64,000 nucleotides of DNA. It comes from JBBRHQ01 sp963840235. GTDB lineage: Bacteria; Actinomycetota; Thermoleophilia; Solirubrobacterales; 70-9. The notes beneath the pieces were generated by a model, which was not told the origin of the DNA, made no database searches, and saw nothing but the letters and a program-made list of their open reading frames with translations. Each line of letters opens with the position of its first letter. Within the stretch, counting starts at the first letter, position 1. Below are positions 49,287 to 57,258 of the stretch, piece by piece. The stretch spans positions 62,001 through 126,000 of the forward strand of contig CAWIYC010000008.1 of NCBI GenBank assembly GCA_963840235.1. The letters are read 5' to 3'. The position numbers and the translations under genes are program-made.

Positions 49287-50027
49287 TCACGGGATCGCCC
49301 GCTCCGTCTTCGAGCTCTGCCCGGAGATCATCTTGTCGACGATCCGCGCCAGCGGGATCGTCGTCAGCAGGAAGAGGATCGCGCCCAGGGTCAGCGCCGA
49401 GCTCTTGAAGGTCTCCGACTGGATGTCGGAGCCGGCCTGGACGACCTCGACGAAGCCGAGGACGCTGACCAGCGAGGTGTCCTTCATCAGCGCGATGAAG
49501 TCGTTCAGCAGTGGCGGGATCACCTTGGTCACTGCCTGCGGCACGATCACCAGGCGCATCGACTGCCCGTGGCTCATGCCGAGGGAGCGCGCGGCCTCCA
49601 TCTGGCCTCGCGGGACCGCTTCCAGGCCGGCCCGGTAGACCTCGGCCATGTAGGCCCCGTAGGTGATAACCAACCCGTAGATCCCGTACCAGAACGGAGA
49701 GGGCTTGCCGAGGAACTTGGGTAGGCCGATGAACTCCGGGATCGTGCCACTGGTCGCCAGGGCTCCCAGGCTGGTGGAGATCAGCAGCAGGACCAGCAGC
49801 AGCGGGATCCCACGGAAGACGTCGATGTAGGCGATCGCAAGCGCCCGGAAGGGGGCAAAGGCGCGGCCGGGGAGCTGGCGGACCAGTGACAGCACCAGCC
49901 CCCAAATCAGCGCCAGCGCCCCCCCTATCAGCGAAAGCAGGATCGTCTGCCAGAACCCCTGCATGACGTAATCGAAATTGTCGCTGATGATGTTGAGGTC
50001 GAAGTACTGCTGGAAGATTACGTCCAT
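49287..50027 (-). CDS. polar amino-acid ABC transporter, permease subunit
   Basis: A 246-aa membrane protein of the His/Glu/Gln/Arg permease family. TILLSLIGGALALIWGLVLS is the first helix, FRGIPLLLVLLLI an inner one, and the coupling loop EAARSLGMSHGQSMRLVIVP contains the EAA motif. The permease and ATPase genes are 19 bp apart. Expected to form a homodimer. Confidence 0.95.
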   Translation of the reverse strand: MDVIFQQYFDLNIISDNFDYVMQGFWQTILLSLIGGALALIWGLVLSLVRQLPGRAFAPFRALAIAYIDVFRGIPLLLVLLLISTSLGALATSGTIPEFIGLPKFLGKPSPFWYGIYGLVITYGAYMAEVYRAGLEAVPRGQMEAARSLGMSHGQSMRLVIVPQAVTKVIPPLLNDFIALMKDTSLVSVLGFVEVVQAGSDIQSETFKSSALTLGAILFLLTTIPLARIVDKMISGQSSKTERAIP

Positions 50028-50108
50028 CTCTCTCCTCTTCCCGTAGGGATGCCGGGAGCCGTTTGCCTGCTTCGGCCGACCCTAGTTGAGATCGGCCCCT
50101 TGGGCAAA

Positions 50109-50137
50109 GAAAAGGGCGCCCGTGGGGCGCCCTTTTC
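50109..50137 (-). terminator. strong hairpin between binding-protein and permease genes
   Basis: Perfect 13-bp arms (GAAAAGGGCGCCC at 50109-50121 and its complement at 50125-50137) flank a three-base loop; on the minus strand the stem ends in TTTTC and TTTG follows. It lies 27 bp after the binding-protein stop and before the permease start. It can terminate part of the transcripts so that binding protein is made in excess. Confidence 0.85.
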
Positions 50138-50163
50138 TCATCGGTTGGCCGACCAGCCGCGAC

Positions 50164-51015
50164 TCAGCCCTGGGGCGCAGTCGTGCCGTTGATGACCGAT
50201 TTCGGCGGGTTGATCTGGAACCACTTCTGGTAGATCTTGGCGAAACCGCCGTCCTTCTTCAGCGCGGCGAGCTGCTCGTTGAAGGCCTCCCGCAACGCGT
50301 CGTTGTCCTTCTGGAAAGCAAATCCGTAGAGCTCACCGGTCGGGATCGGGGTCGCGATCTCGACTCCGCCCGACTTCTTGACGGCGTCCTGGGCGACCGG
50401 CTGGTCGATCACAACCGCGTCGACCTGGCCCGACTTCAGGGCGTTGATCGCGTCGGGGCCCTGCGGATAGGCCTGCACGCCCCCGGCGCTGGTCTCGTCG
50501 TTGACGAAGGCCTCACCGGTCGTGCCGTCCTGGACTCCGACGGTCTTTCCGTCGAGATCGTCGACCGTCTTTATGTCGCTGCCGGGCAGCACGACCAGCG
50601 CCTGCTGCGCCTCGTAGTAGGGATCGGAGAAATCGACCGTCTGCTGGCGCTCCGGCGTGATCGTGGTCGCCGAGGCGACCATGTCGAACTGGCCCTGGGA
50701 GAGGTTGACGAAGATCTCGCCGAAACCGGTGTCCTGGTAGGTCACGTCCAGGCCGAGCTTCTTTGCCACCTCGTTGACGACGTCGATGTCGAAGCCCGTG
50801 TAGTTGGGCGAGGTGCCCTGCTCGAAGGGCGGGAACGGTATGTCGGAGCCGACGAGGAGCTTGCCGCTCGACTGCAGCCCAAGGTCGCCGCCGGCGCCTC
50901 CGCCGGTATCACTACCCGTGGTGCTGCTGTCGCTGCTGCCGCAGCCGGCGGCGAAGAGAACGCCGACACTGAGTGCCAGCGCCGCGATCACGACCCAAAG
51001 CCGGGTCTTGCTCAT
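50164..51015 (-). CDS. amino-acid ABC transporter substrate-binding lipoprotein
   Basis: A 283-aa exported protein. The start at 51015 has GGAGGAAT 5 bp before it and opens a signal peptide with lipobox FAAGC. The mature domain is a type-II periplasmic-binding fold: LLVGSDIPFPPFEQG, FDIDVVNEVAKKLGL, TPERQQTVDFSDPYYEAQQ and FAKIYQKWFQ. It probably binds a polar amino acid and feeds the permease/ATPase downstream. Confidence 0.94.
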   Translation of the reverse strand: MSKTRLWVVIAALALSVGVLFAAGCGSSDSSTTGSDTGGGAGGDLGLQSSGKLLVGSDIPFPPFEQGTSPNYTGFDIDVVNEVAKKLGLDVTYQDTGFGEIFVNLSQGQFDMVASATTITPERQQTVDFSDPYYEAQQALVVLPGSDIKTVDDLDGKTVGVQDGTTGEAFVNDETSAGGVQAYPQGPDAINALKSGQVDAVVIDQPVAQDAVKKSGGVEIATPIPTGELYGFAFQKDNDALREAFNEQLAALKKDGGFAKIYQKWFQINPPKSVINGTTAPQG

Positions 51016-51094
51016 CGAGATTCCTCCGATCAAAGAACTTGAAAGATGACGGACGCGCGCGAATCTACAGCCCGAGCCACCGCGGCGCAAGCGC

Positions 51095-51122
51095 CGCTAC
51101 TACACTTTCTGAAGTAGAGTCC
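51095..51122 (+). promoter_or_regulatory. conserved element upstream of cysM
   Basis: A 28-bp block with TACACT at 51101-51106 (-10-like) and the core CTTTCTGAAG at 51105-51114, preceded by CTAC and followed by TAG. It is nearly the same as the block at 40872-40899 before the ThiF-cysO operon. It ends 36 bp before the cysM start. Confidence 0.6.
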
Positions 51123-51158
51123 GACAAGCGTCTTCGGGAATCTTCAAAGGATGTGGCG

Positions 51159-52124
51159 ATGCTTCAAGACGAACTCCTAAACAGGCCTTGCGGCGGCCGC
51201 TTCGGCGACATCGTCGAGTCGATCGGCCACACCCCCCTGGTCGAGCTTCAGCGCATCTCCCCGAAGGCGGGGGTGCGGATCTACGCCAAGCTCGAGGGCC
51301 GCAACCCAACCGGCTCGGTCAAGGACCGGGTTGCGCGAGCGATGATCGACAGCGCCGAGGAGCAGGGCGCGATCGAGCCCGGCCAGACGCTGCTGGAGCC
51401 GACCTCCGGCAACACCGGGATCTCGCTGGCGATGATCTGCCGCCGTAAGGGCTATCCGCTGAAGGTGGTGATGCCCGACAACGTCACCGAGGAGAGGACC
51501 CAGCTGCTGCGGATGTACGGGGCCGAGATCGTCTACTCCGAAGGGGCCAAGGGATCGAACGGGGCGGTCGAGCTGGCGCTGGAGATGGCCACCGACCCCC
51601 AGTACTACATGCCTTACCAGTACGGGAACGAGGCCAACCCCCGGGCGCATTACGAGGGCACCGCGGTCGAGATCCTCGAGGAGCTCGACGAAGTGACGGC
51701 GTTCGTCGCCGGGCTCGGCACCGGCGGCACCCTGATGGGCAACGGCCGCCGGCTGAAGGAGGAGAACCCCGAGACGATGATCGTCGCCGCCGAGCCGATG
51801 CAGGGGGAACTGGTCCAGGGCCTGCGCTCGCTCGAGGACGGCTTCATCCCGCCGATCATCGACCTCTCCATCCTCGACCGCAAGATCATGGTCTCCAATC
51901 GCGACGCGATCGTCTGGACCAAGCGCCTGCTCGAGGACGAGGGGATATTCGCCGGCGTCTCCGCCGGAGCGATCGCCGCGATCGCCGCCCGCATCGCCGG
52001 GGAGCTGGACGGCGGCAACGTCGTCTTCCTCGTTCCCGACGACGGCTGGAAATACCTCTCATCGGGCGTATATACGAAGCCGATCGAGGAGCTCGAGGGG
52101 ATCGACTCGACCGTCTGGTGGTAG
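51159..52124 (+). CDS. cysM: CysO-dependent cysteine synthase (CysM)
   Basis: A 321-aa PLP enzyme. NPTGSVKDRVARAMI holds the PLP lysine, TSGNTGISLAMI the phosphate/substrate loop, and GLGTGGTLMG the cofactor Gly loop. The end DDGWKYLSSGVYTKPIEELE and the C-terminal VWW resemble the mycobacterial CysM lid, which accepts O-phosphoserine and CysO thiocarboxylate. An adjacent Mec homolog supports this over a plain CysK. ATG 51159 has AAGG 8 bp upstream; GTG 51153 is also possible. Confidence 0.88.
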   Translation: MLQDELLNRPCGGRFGDIVESIGHTPLVELQRISPKAGVRIYAKLEGRNPTGSVKDRVARAMIDSAEEQGAIEPGQTLLEPTSGNTGISLAMICRRKGYPLKVVMPDNVTEERTQLLRMYGAEIVYSEGAKGSNGAVELALEMATDPQYYMPYQYGNEANPRAHYEGTAVEILEELDEVTAFVAGLGTGGTLMGNGRRLKEENPETMIVAAEPMQGELVQGLRSLEDGFIPPIIDLSILDRKIMVSNRDAIVWTKRLLEDEGIFAGVSAGAIAAIAARIAGELDGGNVVFLVPDDGWKYLSSGVYTKPIEELEGIDSTVWW

Positions 52125-52166
52125 GCCGGATCACCCGGCGCCGCCGCTGCTAGCCTCGCCGCCCCG

Positions 52167-52565
52167 ATGAAGTTCAGCCAGGAGTTGATCGACGAGATGG
52201 TGGCCCACGCCCGCGAGGAAGCGCCCAATGAGTGCTGTGGGATGGTCGGCGGGCGCGACGGGGTCGCCTCCGCGGTCTACCGCGCGGCCAATGCCGAGGC
52301 CAGCCCGCTGCGCTATTCGATCGCTCCCACCGAGCAGTTCCGGCTGATGCGGGAGATCGAGGACGCCGGCGAGGACCTGGCCGCGATCTATCACTCGCAC
52401 ACGAAGTCGGCCGCATACCCCTCCCAGACCGACGTCAACCTCGCCGGCTGGCCCGACGCGGTCTACGTGATCGTCTCGCTCTCCGATCCGGGAGCGCCCG
52501 ACGTTCGCGGCTTCTGGATTCGCGACGGCGAGATCAGTGATGCCGAGCTCCTCGTCGGCGGCTAG
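52167..52565 (+). CDS. mec: Mec-type JAMM metalloprotease releasing cysteine from CysO
   Basis: A 132-aa M67 peptidase. The JAMM motif HSHTKSAAYPSQTD with its two His and Asp zinc ligands is complete, and an upstream Glu lies in NECCGMVGG. In mycobacteria the homolog cleaves cysteine from the CysO-cysteine adduct. It follows cysM by 42 bp, forming the second half of the pathway whose first half lies at 40.9-42.4 kb. Confidence 0.9.
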   Translation: MKFSQELIDEMVAHAREEAPNECCGMVGGRDGVASAVYRAANAEASPLRYSIAPTEQFRLMREIEDAGEDLAAIYHSHTKSAAYPSQTDVNLAGWPDAVYVIVSLSDPGAPDVRGFWIRDGEISDAELLVGG

Positions 52566-53094
52566 CGGCAGCGGGCCGCTGGTCTGCCCGCGCTGCGCGA
52601 TCTCCTACCCGCTCTCGGAGCGCTTCTGCCCGAGGTGCGAGATGCCTCTCGTCTACGCCGGAACGGCGGGCGAAGGCCCGGTGACCGAAACCCACGAGCG
52701 CCTTCGCAAGATCAAGCCGCAGTACACCCGGGGGGAGCCGGTCAAGGTCGGCTTCGCCCGCAACCAGGCCGAGGCGGAACTTATGCAGGGGCTGTTGCTG
52801 GAGGAGGGCATTCCGAGCTTTCTGAAGCGCAGCCGCGGCTTCGACGTCCCCGACTTCCTCGCCGCAGGGCCCCGGGACATCCTCGTTCCCGAGGCCGGCG
52901 CCGGCGCCGCCCGGGAGCTTCTGGCGGGTACCGAGATCGAGAGCGAGGGACAGGTCGAGGGAGAGATCGCGGACGAGGCCGGGCTGATTGCCGACGGCCC
53001 GGGACCCAGTCCCGCCCGGCTCGCCGCATGGATCCTGCTTGCGCTGATCGTCGCCGCGGCGATCGTCGGCCTCCTCTACCGGCTCACCGCCTGA
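52540..53094 (+). CDS. zinc-ribbon/DUF2007-like membrane protein
   Basis: A 184-aa protein. A zinc ribbon CPRC...FCPRC occupies about residues 16-35, a DUF2007-like signal-transducing fold (VKVGFARNQAEAELMQGLLL; EEGIPSFLKRSRGFDVPDF; PRDILVPEAGAGAARELL) the middle, and one C-terminal transmembrane helix (AAWILLALIVAAAIVGLLY) the end. It overlaps the mec gene by 26 bp. GTG 52537 is an alternative start. Its role is unknown. Confidence 0.75.
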   Translation: MPSSSSAASGSGPLVCPRCAISYPLSERFCPRCEMPLVYAGTAGEGPVTETHERLRKIKPQYTRGEPVKVGFARNQAEAELMQGLLLEEGIPSFLKRSRGFDVPDFLAAGPRDILVPEAGAGAARELLAGTEIESEGQVEGEIADEAGLIADGPGPSPARLAAWILLALIVAAAIVGLLYRLTA

Positions 53095-53109
53095 GGCCCC
53101 GGGGAACGC

Positions 53110-53138
53110 GAGGGGCCGCCCTTGGCGGACGGCCCCTC
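53110..53138 (+). terminator. hairpin after the zinc-ribbon gene
   Basis: GAGGGGCCG (53110-53118) pairs with CGGCCCCTC (53130-53138), with further CC/GG pairing inside. It follows the stop by 15 bp and lies between convergent genes. No T-run, so efficiency is uncertain. Confidence 0.5.
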
Positions 53139-53204
53139 ACCACAGGTAGTGCGTTCTAGGAGGTTTGCTGCTGCCTGCGGCTCCCCTGGGTTGTGCCTCG
53201 GCTC

Positions 53205-54065
53205 TCAGCCAAGACTTGGACGCATCTGCCGCAAGCGGCGGACGCGCTCCTCGATCGGGGGATGGGTCGAGAAGAGCCCCGCGAGCCCCTTGCTGGAGAA
53301 GGGCTTGACGATGTAGAGCGGCTCAGCGGCCTGGTTGACCTTCATCGGCATCGCCTTGGCACCCTCCTCGAGGCGCAGCAGGGCGGTGGCCAGCGACTCG
53401 GGGTTGCCGCAGATCTCGGCGCCGCCGGCGTCGGCGGCGTACTCGCGCTGGCGCGAGATCGAGAGCTGGATGATGGTCGCCGCGATCGGCGCCAAGAGGA
53501 CCAGCGCCAGCGACGCCAGCAGCCCGACCGGAGACTCGTCGTCGCCGCCGAACCAAAGCAGCGCGTAGCCGAGGTAGGTGATGCAGGCGCCGATCGTCGC
53601 CGCGACCGACTGGATCAGGATATCGCGGTGCTTGACGTGGGCGAGCTCATGGGCGAGTACGCCGCGAAGCTCGTCCTCGGAGAGCAGCTGGGTGATCCCG
53701 CGGGTCACGGCAACCGCCGAGTTCTTCGGGTTGCGGCCGGTGGCGAAGGCGTTCGGCTGATCCTGGGGAATCATGTAGAGGCGCGGCATTGGCAGTTTCG
53801 CCCGCGTCGTCAGCTCGCGCACGATCTGGTAGAGCCGCGGCGCCTCGGACTCCTCGATCGGTTTGGCGCCGCTCATCTTCAGCGCCAGCCTGTCGCTGAA
53901 GAAGTAGGAGCCGAAGTTCATCAGCACGGCGAGGCCGAGGAACAGCAGCGCCATCTGCGAGCCACCGATGAGGAAACCGATCGCAACCAGCAGCCCCGAG
54001 AGGGTCGCCAGCAGGATCGTCGTCCGCAGCGTTGCTCCAAAGGTTGATGCCTTGGTGGTTGTCAT
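53205..54065 (-). CDS. htpX: HtpX-like membrane metalloprotease
   Basis: A 286-aa M48 protease. Two N-terminal membrane helices (TTILLATLSGLLVAIGFL; MALLFLGLAVLMNFGSYFF) are followed by the zinc motif VLAHELAHVKHRD, NAFATGRNPKNSAVAVT, two more helices and the third ligand in REYAADAGGAE. It degrades misfolded membrane proteins. It stands alone on the minus strand. Confidence 0.95.
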   Translation of the reverse strand: MTTTKASTFGATLRTTILLATLSGLLVAIGFLIGGSQMALLFLGLAVLMNFGSYFFSDRLALKMSGAKPIEESEAPRLYQIVRELTTRAKLPMPRLYMIPQDQPNAFATGRNPKNSAVAVTRGITQLLSEDELRGVLAHELAHVKHRDILIQSVAATIGACITYLGYALLWFGGDDESPVGLLASLALVLLAPIAATIIQLSISRQREYAADAGGAEICGNPESLATALLRLEEGAKAMPMKVNQAAEPLYIVKPFSSKGLAGLFSTHPPIEERVRRLRQMRPSLG

Positions 54066-54226
54066 GTCCGTCGTCTACTCCTGGTTCCGAAAGCACGGGT
54101 TGCCATACATATGCATGACATTGTGGCCGCTCAGGCGGGAATTGACCATAGGGGAAGACCCCTAATGCACTCCTGGGCGCCCCCCACTCCACCCGGGACC
54201 GCAGCCTGCGGCTCTACGCTTGGCCG

Positions 54227-55183
54227 GTGCGACGACGCGCCCTTTTCACCCAGGTGATTGCGCTCAACGCCGCACTCGTCTGCGTGGCGGCGCTGTTCGC
54301 GGCGACCCTGGTCGGGCTCGAGCTCTCCGAGACGACCAAGGTGGTGCTCGTCGTCGCCACCGCCGCCGGCCTCAGCCTGATCGTCAATCTGGCGGTGCTC
54401 CGGGCGCGCTTCACCCCGCTCGAGCACCTGATCGAGGAGATGGAGAAGGTGGACCTGAGCCGCCCCGGCTCGAACCTGCCGCCTTCGATCGACGGCAAGG
54501 GAGAAACCGAGGAGGTCGAGCGGATCGAGCTGGCGTTCATCCGCATGATGCGCCGGCTGGAGGCGGAGCGACGGCGTGCCGGGACCGCGGCCCTGCGGGC
54601 CCAGGAGGAGGAACGGGCCAGGGTGGCCCGCGACCTTCACGACGAGGTCAACCAGTCGCTCACCGGCGTCCTGCTGCGGCTCGAGGCGGCACGCGAGATG
54701 GCGCCGCCGGAGCTCGAGGCCGAGCTCGAGCAGACCAGGGCGCTCGCCAATCAGGCGATGGAGGAGTTGCTCTCCCTGGCCCGCCAGCTGCGGCCGACGG
54801 CGCTCGACGACCTCGGCCTGAAGGCGGCGATCGCCGGCCAGGTCGACCAGCTCGGCGGCGGCGAGATCGAGGCCTCGTTCTCGGCCGAGGGCGACTTCTC
54901 CGACCTCGCCGACGACGTCCAGTTGGTCGTCTACCGGGTCGCCCAGGAGGCGCTCTCCAACGCCGCCCGCCACAGTGGGGCCACGCGGGTTGAGGTGGCG
55001 CTGCGACGCCGCGGCGCAGGGGTCCAGCTGGCGGTCCGCGACGACGGCGCAGGTTTCGCCTTCTCCGAGGCCGAGGGAGGCCTTGGCCTGCCGGGGATGC
55101 GGGAGCGGGCGCTGCTGGTCGGGGGTGAGGTCGTGATCGAATCCGGCCCCGGCCGGGGCACGACCGTGCGGCTGACGATCTAG
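54227..55183 (+). CDS. NarL-type sensor histidine kinase
   Basis: A 318-aa membrane kinase. Two helices (VIALNAALVCVAALFAATLV; VVLVVATAAGLSLIVNLAVL), a HAMP-like linker, a HisKA_3 domain with the phospho-His in ARVARDLHDEVNQSLTG, and an HATPase_c domain (AQEALSNAARHSGATRVEV; DDGAGF; GLGLPGMRERA). There is almost no extracytoplasmic sensor loop, so it probably senses in the membrane or cytosol. Its partner regulator follows, with one minus-strand gene between. Confidence 0.92.
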   Translation: MRRRALFTQVIALNAALVCVAALFAATLVGLELSETTKVVLVVATAAGLSLIVNLAVLRARFTPLEHLIEEMEKVDLSRPGSNLPPSIDGKGETEEVERIELAFIRMMRRLEAERRRAGTAALRAQEEERARVARDLHDEVNQSLTGVLLRLEAAREMAPPELEAELEQTRALANQAMEELLSLARQLRPTALDDLGLKAAIAGQVDQLGGGEIEASFSAEGDFSDLADDVQLVVYRVAQEALSNAARHSGATRVEVALRRRGAGVQLAVRDDGAGFAFSEAEGGLGLPGMRERALLVGGEVVIESGPGRGTTVRLTI

Positions 55184-55443
55184 CGCGGCGCCGGCAACTG
55201 CCCGAAGGCGCCCGCGTCGAGCGAGAGCAGGACGCCCTGCTCGCCGATCTCGGCAATCTGCTCGGCCGAGGCGAAGCGCCGGCGCCCGACTCCGAGATGG
55301 GAGGAAATTGCGATCCCCTCAAAGATGTCCTGCTCGACGGCGGCAACAACCTCGGCCACCGAGCCCACCTTCTCACCCCCGGACGCATACACCGGGGTTC
55401 CCGCGGTCAGGGTCAGGTACGAGGCCGGTTCACCGAGCTTCAT
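55180..55443 (-). CDS. PRC-barrel-like small protein
   Basis: An 87-aa protein with the PRC-barrel pattern GTPVYASGGEKVGSVAEVV and FEGIAISSHLGVGRRRFASA. It is encoded on the opposite strand exactly between the kinase (4-bp overlap of ends) and its response regulator (17-bp gap of starts). Function unknown; PRC barrels bind RNA or protein partners. Confidence 0.68.
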   Translation of the reverse strand: MKLGEPASYLTLTAGTPVYASGGEKVGSVAEVVAAVEQDIFEGIAISSHLGVGRRRFASAEQIAEIGEQGVLLSLDAGAFGQLPAPR

Positions 55444-55460
55444 GCTGCGAGCATAGGGGC

Positions 55461-56090
55461 ATGCGCGTCCTGATCGCCGACGACCACGGAATCGTCCGCT
55501 CCGGCCTGCGACTGCTGCTGGAGCGCCAGGGCGACATCGAGGTCATCGGCGAGGCCGCGGATGGCGCCGAGGCGCGCGAGATGGCTGTGCGCGAGCGCCC
55601 GGACCTGGCGATCCTCGACGTGCGGATGCCTAAGCTGACCGGGCTCCAGGCGACGCGCGAGATCAAGCAGCAGGCGCCCGAGGTGGCGGTCCTGATCCTC
55701 TCCATGCACGACGACGAGCGTTACCTGTTCGAGGCGCTCAAGGCCGGCGCGGCCGGCTACGTGCTCAAGACCCAGGCTGACACCGATCTGCTCGACGCAG
55801 TGCGGGCGGTCGAGCGCGGCGAGCCGTTCCTGACGCCCGAGGCCCAGCGTGCCCTGATCAAGGACATGCTCGAACGCGGCCCCGACGGCGCCGACGAGCT
55901 CACCCCCCGCGAGGAGGAGATCGTCAAGCTCGTCGCCGAGGCGAACACCACCCGCCAGATCGCCGAGATCCTCCACCTCTCCGAGAAGACGGTCGAGAAC
56001 CACCGGGCCAACGCGATGCGAAAGCTCGGAATGCGCGACCGGGTCGAGCTGGTCCGCTATGCGATCCGCAAGGGATTGATCGATCCGTGA
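55461..56090 (+). CDS. NarL/LuxR-family response regulator
   Basis: A 209-aa regulator. The receiver domain has RVLIADDHGIVRSGLRLLLE, phospho-acceptor LAILDVRMPKLTG and the switch Lys in GYVLKTQADTD; the LuxR-type helix-turn-helix is LTPREEEIVKLVAEANTTRQ followed by LSEKTVENHRANAMRKLGM. It is the natural partner of the kinase upstream. The following acetyltransferase gene overlaps by 4 bp. Confidence 0.95.
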   Translation: MRVLIADDHGIVRSGLRLLLERQGDIEVIGEAADGAEAREMAVRERPDLAILDVRMPKLTGLQATREIKQQAPEVAVLILSMHDDERYLFEALKAGAAGYVLKTQADTDLLDAVRAVERGEPFLTPEAQRALIKDMLERGPDGADELTPREEEIVKLVAEANTTRQIAEILHLSEKTVENHRANAMRKLGMRDRVELVRYAIRKGLIDP

Positions 56091-56734
56091 GCGAGTTGGT
56101 CGGGGTCGGCGGGGGACGGGAGGTACTGATCCGGCCGATCTCTTCCGATGACAAGGACTCGCTCTCCGCCGCCTTCGAGCGGCTAAGCCCCGAGTCCCGC
56201 TACCGGCGGTTCTTCGCTCCGCTGGAGCGGCTCAGCGCCCAGGACCTCGCCTACCTGACCGAGGTGGACCACCACGACCACGAGGCCCTGGTCGCGCTCG
56301 ACCCTGCGAACCAGCGGATCGTCGGAGTCGTCCGTTACGTCCGGGCCGAGGACCCGGTCGAGGCCGAGGTCGCAGTCGTCGTCGCCGACCCCTGGCAGGG
56401 GCTCGGGGTCGGCTCGGCGCTGCTCGAGCGGCTGGTCGAGCGCGCCCGAGAGGAAGACATCCGCCAGTTCGTCGCAATCGTCCTCAACGACAACGAGGAG
56501 GTTCTCGAGCTCTTCCGCCATCTCGCCCCCGACGGGTCCTGGACCCGGCGCAGCGCCGCCGGGCAGAGCGAGATGCTGATCGAGCTGCCCGAGGCGGGCG
56601 GACTCGCCGGCTCCCGCCTCGGTCGCGTGCTCAGCACGGTCGCGCGCGACGGGCCCCGGGTCAACCCGTGGACGGTCCTGCGCAAGGCGATCCTGCGGCG
56701 GCCGACCGAGGAGATGAAGCTGCCGGAGGGATAA
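56087..56734 (+). CDS. GNAT-family acetyltransferase
   Basis: A 215-aa protein with one GNAT domain: REVLIRPISSDDKDSLSAAF, RYRRFFAPLERLS, VAVVVADPWQGLGVGSALLE (the acetyl-CoA pyrophosphate loop) and IVLNDNEEVLELFRHL. It resembles the acetyltransferase domains linked to Pat-type protein acetylation, but without the acyl-CoA synthetase part. Its start overlaps the response regulator as GTGA. Confidence 0.85.
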   Translation: MSELVGVGGGREVLIRPISSDDKDSLSAAFERLSPESRYRRFFAPLERLSAQDLAYLTEVDHHDHEALVALDPANQRIVGVVRYVRAEDPVEAEVAVVVADPWQGLGVGSALLERLVERAREEDIRQFVAIVLNDNEEVLELFRHLAPDGSWTRRSAAGQSEMLIELPEAGGLAGSRLGRVLSTVARDGPRVNPWTVLRKAILRRPTEEMKLPEG

Positions 56735-56761
56735 CCGACCGTTTCGCTAGGATTTCTGGCG

Positions 56762-57229
56762 ATGCTGTTCTCGACCAAAGCCGAGTACGGAGTGAGGTTG
56801 ATGGTGGAGCTCGGACGCCAGCCGGGCTCCGAACCCGTCTCGCTGAGCGCGGTCGCCGAAGCCGAACGGCTGCCGCTCTCCTACCTCGAGCACCTGGTCG
56901 CGAAGCTGCGCAAGGCCGGCCTGGTGACATCCACCCGCGGCGCTCACGGTGGCTACCGCCTGGCCAGGCCCCCGTCCGAGATAACCATGGACGAGGTGGT
57001 CGAGGCGCTGGAGGGGCAGATCGCCCCGATGGAGTGCTTCCACGAGAGGCCGGAGGGCAAGGTCCTCTGCTCGCACGAGAGCGACGGCGACCACGCCTGT
57101 GCGACCAAGCTGCTGTGGACCAGGGTCCAGGGCGGCGTCAACCGGGCCCTGGCGAAGACGACACTGGCCGAGCTGGTCGAGTTCGGCGGCCCCGCCGGCG
57201 TGAGGGAGACGGTCGGCAGCGCCGTCTAG
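56762..57229 (+). CDS. Rrf2-family Fe-S/sulfur-responsive regulator
   Basis: A 155-aa repressor. FSTKAEYGVRLMVELGRQPG and LPLSYLEHLVAKLRKAGLVT form the winged helix, and three cysteines (MECF, VLCS, HACATKLLW) could hold an Fe-S cluster as in IscR. A TAGGAT at 56748-56753 only 8 bp before the ATG suggests a leaderless transcript. It precedes sufC and probably controls the suf genes. Confidence 0.9.
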   Translation: MLFSTKAEYGVRLMVELGRQPGSEPVSLSAVAEAERLPLSYLEHLVAKLRKAGLVTSTRGAHGGYRLARPPSEITMDEVVEALEGQIAPMECFHERPEGKVLCSHESDGDHACATKLLWTRVQGGVNRALAKTTLAELVEFGGPAGVRETVGSAV

Positions 57230-57258
57230 CCCCCCAACGAACCGAGAAACGGAGACGA

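Noticed and set aside
52810..52825. A third CTTTCTGAAG match
   Set aside because: It lies inside the zinc-ribbon protein gene, without the flanking conserved bases or -10-like hexamer, so it is probably chance.
54100..54125. AT-rich stretch with CATACATATGCATGACAT before htpX resembling the vapB palindrome
   Set aside because: The similarity is limited to AT-rich hexamers without the same symmetry; more likely part of an ordinary promoter.
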